Positions 1-5,077 of a stretch of 7,720 nt of DNA are shown in pieces; position 1 is the first letter of the stretch, and each line of letters begins with the position of its first letter. Below the pieces are notes generated by a model that saw nothing but the letters and a program-made list of their open reading frames with translations, ran no database searches and was not told the DNA's origin. The position numbers and the translations under genes are program-made. The DNA is taken from NCBI GenBank assembly GCA_016182725.1, contig JACPFZ010000010.1:19130-26849 (forward strand), read 5' to 3'. Source of the DNA: Candidatus Gottesmanbacteria bacterium (GTDB taxonomy: Bacteria; Patescibacteriota; Microgenomatia; UBA10105; UBA927).

Positions 1-369
1 AAAAACGGTGGGAAAGTGGCCATTGCCAGCCAATCAGATACGCGTGTTTCCATTTCCGTCCGTCAAAATCCCGATCGCTCAATCCTCGTTCTTACCGATA
101 CGTTTTATCCGGGATGGACGGCATTTATTGATGGAGCACCGACGGATGTATTTCCGGTTAACATCAGACAGCGTGGTGTTCTCGTGGATGCGGGCGATCA
201 CACCGTGGTCTTTCGTTACGAATCTTCAAGCGTAAGAATGGGAGAGTTCATAAGCCTGGGAACACTTTTTCTTATCGCAGTGGTGTCTCTTCTTTCTTTC
301 GCAACTTCTCATACTCATCCAAAAGTGTTTTTGCCCTTGTTGTATCGCCGGCACAATCGCGGTAGGTAA
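1..369 (+). CDS. YfhO-family membrane protein, C-terminal end (5' part outside window)
   Basis: The reading frame is open from base 1 to a TAA at 367-369, so the gene begins upstream and only its last 122 codons are present. The visible part is a soluble beta-rich segment with the pattern DTFYPGWTAFIDG, then VLVDAGDHTVVFRYES, followed by one hydrophobic helix (FISLGTLFLIAVVSLLSF) and a basic tail (YRRHNRGR). This 'YPGW.A.iDG ... aG.H.v.f.Y' signature is typical of the C-terminus of YfhO/GT-C-like membrane proteins, large multi-pass proteins linked to glycosylation of surface polymers (family knowledge). The acceptor and donor cannot be told from this fragment. The last helix and tail lie antisense to the 3' end of the convergent DUF2723 gene, overlapping it by 98 bp. 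An internal GTG at 16 is not a likely start because the domain is already under way. Confidence 0.8.
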   Translation, partial: KNGGKVAIASQSDTRVSISVRQNPDRSILVLTDTFYPGWTAFIDGAPTDVFPVNIRQRGVLVDAGDHTVVFRYESSSVRMGEFISLGTLFLIAVVSLLSFATSHTHPKVFLPLLYRRHNRGR

Positions 370-2275
370 TACCCTCGTAAAGACTCACGTTTTTATCCAC
401 TACGAGACTTGCCTCCCGCGCTTTCGCAAAATTTTCCAGTGCTTCTTCACAACGGCTGGCAAACAGTTCGGATAATCCAATAAGAAGATATGCATCGGCT
501 GTTTGTGTATCACCACCAAACCCAAGAGCAGCTTCGAGTTCTTTTTTAGCCTGGTCGAGTTTTCCGGCTTTGAGCATGGTCTTGCCAAACTCAATCCTGC
601 TACTGGCGTACACGTCGCGAACATCAGACAGCATCAGGTGATTATACCGGGAAAGAATTCCTTTGGTTGGGTCATGAAATTTCTCCCAAATCGCGCGGTT
701 TTGTTCATAAAATGCTTGCGGCTGGGGAAGTTTATTCTCCGGGGTCAACCGGTAGAGAAGCCCGTGCGGCACCCAAAACCAGCCTTTTTCAACAACAAAC
801 TTCGTATTCGTAAATATGGGAAAATGGATTGCATTGGCTTTGATAAATGCAGAAGGAAACGCGCTGCCGGAAGCTTCAGGAATAACAAGGTCCGGGAAAA
901 CCTTTGCAATGACCGCGGGGTACTCGGGGGAAGAGGCTAGTTTATTGGCATGAAGGAGAAAAACATCCCCTCTCACCCCTAATGCATACCGCACGTACTG
1001 ACTGGTAAAAAGTGGGGTGTCGCGGCTCACGAGGACTATACTTCGAGTCGGAACACTGGTGACAATATCGTACCCGAGATTATCCGCAGTTCGGTCGGAA
1101 GGCAACCCAACAAAACGCCAAATGGTCACTCCCAGACTGGTTATTGGATAGAGAAATAATACCAGGATAAGGGCAGGACGACCGATATGCCCCCACGTCA
1201 TGAACCGCTTCATGATCCGGTGAGTCCACTCAAGAAGTTGCACCATTCCTATGCCGATCAGCAGATACAAAAACATATAGGAGGGAAGCAAAAACCGTTC
1301 GTAGGTCCCCCAATTGAATCGATTAAACAGAGGGAAACTTGCGTAGAAAAAAAAGAGCGGTCCCCAAAAGAATAGCGCGATAGTAAAAAAGAAAAAAATC
1401 TGCCTGTCTCTTTTCCAAAGAAACATCCCTCCAACTACTGCCAGAACTATCCCAATCCACCGAAAATCAACCAACAGAAGCTGGATGTAGCCTTGTACCT
1501 GTAATATTCGTTCGACCAGATGAGCACCATAAAACCCACCGGAGACAAACGTACCGTAATCCTGCCGGCTCACCAATCGGACAAAACCAGATACATCCAC
1601 TGCCCGGTCCCAGTTCACCATGGCATTTCCCCGAGCAGCAATGGGAATGTAGAGATAGGGAAGGAGTCCAACAAAAAAATATACCAAAGGTGTGAATAGA
1701 CGCACACCTCTAAGGTGTGATTTGTTCGTCCAGCACCAATAGACGAGTGCCGGGATAAAAAATAAAATCACGTGGTGATGAGAAAGGGATAGTCCCATAA
1801 CAAAACTTGCCCAAAAAAGGTAGCGGCGTTGCGTTGTTTGCTTCCAAGCAACAAGCATATAGATAAGCACGATGATAAAAAGATCAAGAAGTGCAAACAC
1901 TTCAGGTGTTGTGCTATACAGAAAAAACAGATAATTACCGGCAAGAAGAACACTGGAAAATAACGCAGCAGATCGTTTTTTCGTCAAGCGGAGAACGGTA
2001 AGATACAAAACGCTCACGGCAATTGCATGAGGAATAGAGGAAAGTAGGGTCACGCGCCATGCGGGGGTAAAAAAAGGAAGATGGCTCAACAGCCAGCCTA
2101 AAAATGTATACAACGGATAGCCGGGCGGATGGGGCACACCCATTTGAAAGGCTGCAGTCACCAAATCACCGCTATCGCCACCGTAAATTCCTCTCGCCTG
2201 AAATAAGAGAAACAAAAAAGCGCCTCCTAAACCTATGAGCAGGGGAATTGTGTAATAACGAAGTAGTGATTTCAA
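272..2275 (-). CDS. DUF2723 (TMEM260-like) GT-C family membrane protein with TPR-like C-terminal region
   Basis: This is a 667-residue polytopic protein. After a first membrane helix (about residues 8-26) comes the DUF2723 signature GGDSGDLVTAAF...GVPHPPGYPLY (residues 32-56). In GT-C glycosyltransferases an acidic residue of this first outer loop is catalytic, so D34 or D37 is a candidate. Multiple further helices run to about residue 390 and include ERFLLPSY at 326-333. A soluble region follows, ending in TPR-like helices (about 557-660, e.g. KAGKLDQAKKELEAALGF). Eukaryotic TMEM260 of the same family is a protein O-mannosyltransferase; transfer of sugar to a protein at the outer face of the membrane is inferred here. 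The start is TTG at 2275: an in-frame TAA lies 24 nt upstream with no ATG between, and the next ATG (codon 45) would lose the first helix and the GDSGD motif. No SD is present; a 7-bp repeat array runs into the start codon. It is the last gene of the pilus run, 35 nt after the pilin gene, and its 3' end overlaps the convergent YfhO-type gene. Confidence 0.85.
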   Translation of the reverse strand: MKSLLRYYTIPLLIGLGGAFLFLLFQARGIYGGDSGDLVTAAFQMGVPHPPGYPLYTFLGWLLSHLPFFTPAWRVTLLSSIPHAIAVSVLYLTVLRLTKKRSAALFSSVLLAGNYLFFLYSTTPEVFALLDLFIIVLIYMLVAWKQTTQRRYLFWASFVMGLSLSHHHVILFFIPALVYWCWTNKSHLRGVRLFTPLVYFFVGLLPYLYIPIAARGNAMVNWDRAVDVSGFVRLVSRQDYGTFVSGGFYGAHLVERILQVQGYIQLLLVDFRWIGIVLAVVGGMFLWKRDRQIFFFFTIALFFWGPLFFFYASFPLFNRFNWGTYERFLLPSYMFLYLLIGIGMVQLLEWTHRIMKRFMTWGHIGRPALILVLFLYPITSLGVTIWRFVGLPSDRTADNLGYDIVTSVPTRSIVLVSRDTPLFTSQYVRYALGVRGDVFLLHANKLASSPEYPAVIAKVFPDLVIPEASGSAFPSAFIKANAIHFPIFTNTKFVVEKGWFWVPHGLLYRLTPENKLPQPQAFYEQNRAIWEKFHDPTKGILSRYNHLMLSDVRDVYASSRIEFGKTMLKAGKLDQAKKELEAALGFGGDTQTADAYLLIGLSELFASRCEEALENFAKAREASLVVDKNVSLYEGITYRDCAGDTTRAKTLLDEYEKLRKKEETPLR

Positions 2276-2308
2276 TTCGTAATTCTTAAATCGTAAATCT
2301 TAATTCGT
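2274..2308 (-). repeat. Five-unit 7-bp degenerate tandem array filling the pilin-DUF2723 spacer
   Basis: On the + strand the units are AATTCGT, AATTCTT, AAATCGT, AAATCTT, AATTCGT, with no gaps. They alternate CGT/CTT endings, so a 14-bp higher-order repeat is also visible. The spacer between the pilin stop (2311) and the TTG start of the next gene (2275) is 35 nt, and the array occupies all but its outer two bases. In the direction of transcription the last unit supplies the first two bases of the TTG start codon. No SD and no terminator hairpin are seen in this spacer. Confidence 0.9.
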
Positions 2309-2310
2309 AG

Positions 2311-2829
2311 CTACTGGACGCAGTAGTAGCAGTCAGTCCCGCCCACCGAGGTCTGGGACTTACACGTTGCTCCCGATGTTTGCCCGTCAGAGCCAAAGAT
2401 GGTCGCAGGATCTATCTGGAACGATTTGGATTCCGGTTTGAAACAGACCGCGAGATTCTCTGACGATGTTGAGGAAGTGTATATTTTTGCTAAGTTTCCG
2501 GTACCGGCAAGTTGAATAAACTGGTTCTTGAGTTCTCCTGCACCGATAAGCGCGGTAATATCTGACCCCATGCTACTCACCGGTGTTGCAACAAATGTAG
2601 ACGACGTCGGCCAACTAAACGTTGCTTTTGTAGAGTAATACCGAAGTTCTGCATTATAAAACTCAAGCGTCGTATTTCTGGTTGACGTATCGCGGCCTTT
2701 CTTGAGTTGCTCAAACGGGTCAATGGTCGCAAGAAGACCAATGGCAAGTGCGCCAAGAAGCGCAATAACAATGAGAAGTTCGATGAGAGTAAAACCGCGG
2801 CGTACGATCGGGGCAGTTATCATATTCAT
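2311..2829 (-). CDS. Type IV prepilin / pseudopilin (major pilin candidate)
   Basis: With the start at 2829 this is a 172-residue prepilin: a 12-residue basic leader (MNMITAPIVRRG) and, after the prepilin peptidase site G12/F13, a mature 160-residue protein. The mature N-terminus FTLIELLIVIALLGALAIGLLATIDP is a classic type III signal/assembly helix with Glu5. The globular domain is Ser/Thr rich and has four cysteines (C129, C156, C167, C170), ending GGTDCYYCVQ, so disulfides are likely. It would be processed by PilD (not in the window) and polymerised by PilB/PilC. The frame opens further to an ATG at 2865 (184 aa). I prefer 2829 because the SD AGAGAGGA lies 11 nt before it and a TTGACA box would put the transcript start after codon 2865; 2823 is a second option (10-residue leader). 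The gene follows pilC and precedes the DUF2723 gene. It could be a minor pilin, but having its own promoter and SD favours an abundant subunit. Confidence 0.9.
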   Translation of the reverse strand: MNMITAPIVRRGFTLIELLIVIALLGALAIGLLATIDPFEQLKKGRDTSTRNTTLEFYNAELRYYSTKATFSWPTSSTFVATPVSSMGSDITALIGAGELKNQFIQLAGTGNLAKIYTSSTSSENLAVCFKPESKSFQIDPATIFGSDGQTSGATCKSQTSVGGTDCYYCVQ

Positions 2830-2840
2830 AAATAAATGTG

Positions 2841-2848
2841 TCCTCTCT
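2841..2848 (-). promoter_or_regulatory. Ribosome binding site of the pilin gene
   Basis: The minus strand reads AGAGAGGA, 11 nt before the ATG at 2829. It is the only convincing SD in front of any gene in this window, and it decides the prepilin start: from the 2865 ATG this sequence would lie inside the coding region. Confidence 0.65.
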
Positions 2849-2853
2849 ATTGG

Positions 2854-2881
2854 TGTATCATGCATGAAAGAGTATTGTCAA
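2854..2881 (-). promoter_or_regulatory. Probable pilin promoter
   Basis: A perfect -35 hexamer TTGACA lies at 2881-2876 (minus strand), starting 4 nt after the pilC stop codon. The matching -10 is weak: GATACA at 2859-2854 with a 16-nt spacer, or TACACC preceded by TGA as an extended -10 with an 18-nt spacer. Transcription would start around 2845-2850, just before the SD, giving the pilin a short leader. The -35 shares four bases with a 15-bp palindrome (2878-2892) that could be an operator. The -35 is clear; the promoter as a whole is inferred. Confidence 0.4.
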
Positions 2882-2892
2882 GTGTCACTTGA
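2878..2892. other. 15-bp perfect palindrome across the pilC stop and pilin -35 box
   Basis: TCAAGTG and CACTTGA flank a single central base (2885). One arm belongs to the pilC stop region; the other overlaps the first four bases of TTGACA. Its position fits a repressor or activator site for the pilin promoter, but part of the symmetry is fixed by the last pilC codons, and a 7-bp-arm palindrome can occur by chance in a window this size. A terminator is unlikely: the stem is short and has no loop or T-run. Confidence 0.3.
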
Positions 2893-4096
2893 ACTGACTG
2901 GTTAAATTGTAAATCGGCGTAATAACGGAAATGACAATAAACCCCACACCCACGCCAAGTACCACCATGATAATCGGTTCAATGGCGGTCGTTAACCCTT
3001 TCACGAGATGATCCGATTCTGTTTCAAAATATTTTGATAACTTCAGGAGTGTTTCGTCCAGTTTGCCGGTTTCTTCTCCCACTTTCATCATTTGCGACAC
3101 AATCGGAGGAAATACGTCGTACTGGGCAAATGTTGCACCCATTGGAAATCCTTTTTCTACTTTTTTTGATATCTCACTCATAGCATTACGAAAAAGGACG
3201 TTACCCAACGAATCTTGTAAAATGTGCAGCCCATCCAAAATGTGAATACCGGAGGCAATAAGCATCGCGAGCGTCCGCGTAAAATCTACTAAGATAATTT
3301 TCTTCTGCAATTCTCCAAAGAGTGGCAATCGCAAAACAAAACTGTCGACGGCGAGCTCCCCGATTGATGTTTTTTGCCATTTGCGAAAGAGCCAGATCCC
3401 ACCAAATAGTATCATGATCATAAGCCACCAGAAGCGGACGAAAACATGGGAAGTGATAATCAAAAATTGCGTCGATGCGGGAAGGCTGATCCCGAAGTCT
3501 TTATAAAGGTCAGTCAACTTCGGGACGACGACGGTCATCATGACGATAACGACGCCGATCATACCGATCACAATAATAACAGGGTAGATCATGGCGCCAC
3601 GGACTTTACTTCTGAATTCCTGTTGCGCCTCAAGTGTCTCAGCAAGCCTGGTCAGCACTTGATCAAAGGTACCGGAGGATTCCCCGGCCCGGATAAGGGC
3701 AGTATAAATCGGCGGGAAAATAGAAGGATATTTAGCAAGGGAATCTGCAAGGTTTCCGCCGCCGATAACCTGATGTTCAATGTCAGCTAAGGTACTGGCA
3801 AATGCTGGATTCGTCGTTTGCGTGCGCAAAATGGCGATGGCATCGGGAAGCGAAAGTCCGGCAACCACCATCGTTGCTAGTTGCCTCGTAAAATTCACCA
3901 CATCACCAAATCCCACGCGCTTAAACCGAGTGAATGCTCCGCGTAACGTAAAACGCTGCTTCGTCTCTTTCAAAGAGATAACAAAAAGCGCCTTCTCACG
4001 CAGAAGTCGTGCCGCCACCTGCGAGGACGGAGCTTCCACGAGCCCAGTCACCATCTTCCCCATTCCATCGCGCGCTTTGTAGGTAAAAAATGCCAT
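2885..4096 (-). CDS. pilC: Type IV pilus inner-membrane platform protein PilC (GspF family)
   Basis: This is a full-length (403 aa) GspF/PilC protein, the membrane platform that couples the PilB and PilT ATPases to pilin insertion and extraction. The N-terminal stretch (FFTYKARDGMGKMVTGLVEA, residues 3-22) is the usual family opening. The two duplicated T2SSF domains are seen at about 67-190 and 270-392. They match one another at FTRQLATMVVAGLSLPDAIAIL / FTRTLAMLIASGIHILDGLHIL and at GESSGTFDQVL / GEETGKLDETL. Membrane helices are predicted near 170-192, 213-235 and 372-394. The ATG at 4096 lies 5 nt after the pilT stop with no SD, so translational coupling to pilT is likely. It ends with TGA at 2885-2887, which shows that TGA is a stop in this organism. 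No defects are visible. Confidence 0.95.
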   Translation of the reverse strand: MAFFTYKARDGMGKMVTGLVEAPSSQVAARLLREKALFVISLKETKQRFTLRGAFTRFKRVGFGDVVNFTRQLATMVVAGLSLPDAIAILRTQTTNPAFASTLADIEHQVIGGGNLADSLAKYPSIFPPIYTALIRAGESSGTFDQVLTRLAETLEAQQEFRSKVRGAMIYPVIIVIGMIGVVIVMMTVVVPKLTDLYKDFGISLPASTQFLIITSHVFVRFWWLMIMILFGGIWLFRKWQKTSIGELAVDSFVLRLPLFGELQKKIILVDFTRTLAMLIASGIHILDGLHILQDSLGNVLFRNAMSEISKKVEKGFPMGATFAQYDVFPPIVSQMMKVGEETGKLDETLLKLSKYFETESDHLVKGLTTAIEPIIMVVLGVGVGFIVISVITPIYNLTSQFK

Positions 4097-4101
4097 AGCA
4101 G

Positions 4102-4938
4102 TTACACGGTTTTGAGAAGTTTTCCAAGTTCTTCCGGCCGTTGGGCATACGCGGTTGCCACTTCTACACTTACCACTCCCTCCTGCACACGGCGCGCAAG
4201 GGCGGTTTCCAATGTCATCATCCCCAGCTCCGCTGACGTCTGAATAATGTTATCCAGAAGGTGCGTCTTGCCGTCACGAATCGTCGTTTGTATCGCAGGA
4301 GTAGCGGTCCCGCCAGAAATGGCAGGAACTAAGCGTTGGGATATGACCCCCTCCAAAACCGAGGCCAACTGCAACCGCACCTGATCCTGACGGTTTTCGG
4401 GGAATACATCCACAATCCGGTCAATCGTTTGGCTAGCCGAGTTCGTGTGGAGGGTTGCAAATACCAAATGCCCGGTCTCTGCAATGGTGAGAGCTGCCTG
4501 GATGGTTTCAAGGTCGCGCATTTCACCGATGAGTACCACGTCCGGATCTTCCCGAAGGACACTGCGCAGGGCCACATTCCATGAATGGGTATCTGCGTGC
4601 ATCTCGCGCTGCGAAATAATCGAAAGACCAGTGGAATACGTGTACTCAATGGGGTCTTCAATCGTCACGATGTGACTGCTGCGTTTTTCATTGATGCTTT
4701 GAATCATGGAGGCAAGCGTTGTAGACTTGCCGTGACCCGTAGGACCGGTAACCAAAACAAATCCTTGCCGCAATTTCACAAATTCATGACAAATGGGAGG
4801 AAGTTTCAGTTCGTCAATAGAGCGGATTTTAGCAGGAATCAGCCGAAATGCCGCCGCAATCGTTCCTTTTTGGTAATAGACATTGGCACGAAGTAGATTG
4901 AAGGGGAGGTAGTCCACCCACTGGACCCAACTTACCAC
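4102..4938 (-). CDS. pilT: PilT-type retraction ATPase, ATPase core; 5' end broken by deletion and frameshift
   Basis: The ORF of 278 codons carries the PilT half of the GspE/PilT ATPase family, which powers pilus retraction by extracting pilin through PilC. Motifs seen (ORF numbering): Walker A GPTGHGKST 65-73, Asp box TIEDPIEY 92-99, Walker B VVLIGEMRD 134-142, His box ETGHLVFATLHT 154-165. The C-terminal half is complete, through TSAELGMMTLETALA and a closing LGKLLKTV. PilT proteins are usually about 340-360 residues and begin with a PAS-like N-terminal domain; here only its end (LLRANVYYQKGTIAAAFRLIP) is in frame. The true N-terminus (from ATG 5029) lies in another frame, and about 45 residues between the two parts are missing. 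The GTG at 4938 directly follows an in-frame TGA, has no SD and gives an unnatural start (VVSWVQW), so I doubt it is used. Either the gene is inactive or the sequence has an assembly deletion; an N-terminally truncated active ATPase is a third possibility. It lies between pilB and pilC. Confidence 0.85.
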   Translation of the reverse strand: MVSWVQWVDYLPFNLLRANVYYQKGTIAAAFRLIPAKIRSIDELKLPPICHEFVKLRQGFVLVTGPTGHGKSTTLASMIQSINEKRSSHIVTIEDPIEYTYSTGLSIISQREMHADTHSWNVALRSVLREDPDVVLIGEMRDLETIQAALTIAETGHLVFATLHTNSASQTIDRIVDVFPENRQDQVRLQLASVLEGVISQRLVPAISGGTATPAIQTTIRDGKTHLLDNIIQTSAELGMMTLETALARRVQEGVVSVEVATAYAQRPEELGKLLKTV

Positions 4939-5029
4939 TCACGCGCACCATCGGCGGGAACCCGACGATAAGATGAAGATCCGATGCCGCAAGTCTCGCT
5001 GTTTCACTAAAAAGCTGTTGAATATCCAT
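4939..5029 (-). pseudogene. pilT: Detached N-terminal piece of pilT
   Basis: From the ATG at 5029 the frame encodes MDIQQLFSETARLAASDLHL, then IVGFPPMVRVSGKL. This is the standard PilT opening ('DI..LL..a...gASDLHL..G.PPm.RV.G.l'). After about 34-39 residues homology stops, and this frame runs to a stop at 4829 through a non-PilT sequence (QSTSCQCLLPKRN...) that is the out-of-frame reading of the pilT ORF at 4102-4938. The shift between the two frames implies a loss of 3n+2 bases. Normal spacing between the RVSGKL and LLRANVY elements suggests roughly 100 bases lost near 4905-4930. The 5' spacer to pilB is a 9-bp repeat array. The ATG is 1 nt from that array, with no SD. Confidence 0.8.
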
Positions 5030-5030
5030 G

Positions 5031-5075
5031 TATAATCTTTATAAATTTTATAACTTTTATAATCGTTATAATTCT
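5031..5075 (-). repeat. Five-unit 9-bp degenerate tandem array filling the pilB-pilT spacer
   Basis: The + strand units are TATAATCTT, TATAAATTT, TATAACTTT, TATAATCGT, TATAATTCT: a constant TATAA followed by four variable bases, with no gaps. The spacer from the pilB stop (5078) to the pilT ATG (5029) is 48 nt, of which the array takes 45. In the direction of transcription the core reads ATTATA (or GTTATA, TTTATA) with 3-nt links, and the last core is 1 nt from the ATG. No hairpin or SD is seen. TATAAT or TATAAA hexamers occur on both strands as a consequence of the unit. Confidence 0.92.
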
Positions 5076-5077
5076 CG

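Noticed and set aside
503..940. 145-codon open frame on the + strand inside the DUF2723 gene
   Set aside because: It is antisense to the soluble and TPR-like part of a well-supported gene, with no SD and no family resemblance.
2276..2310. Rho-independent terminator after the pilin gene
   Set aside because: The spacer consists of direct AT-rich repeats with no GC-rich stem or following T-run on the minus strand.
2858..2867. TCATGCATGA palindrome upstream of pilin
   Set aside because: A 10-bp palindrome of this kind is expected by chance; it falls in the -35/-10 spacer and has no second copy nearby.
4829..5029. TGA recoding or programmed frameshifting as a way to make intact PilT
   Set aside because: The TGA before the GTG at 4938 lies in the frame that does not encode the PilT N-terminus, so reading it as Gly would not help. 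There is no slippery heptamer, and about 45 residues are missing, which a frameshift alone cannot supply. TGA also serves as the stop of pilB and pilC.
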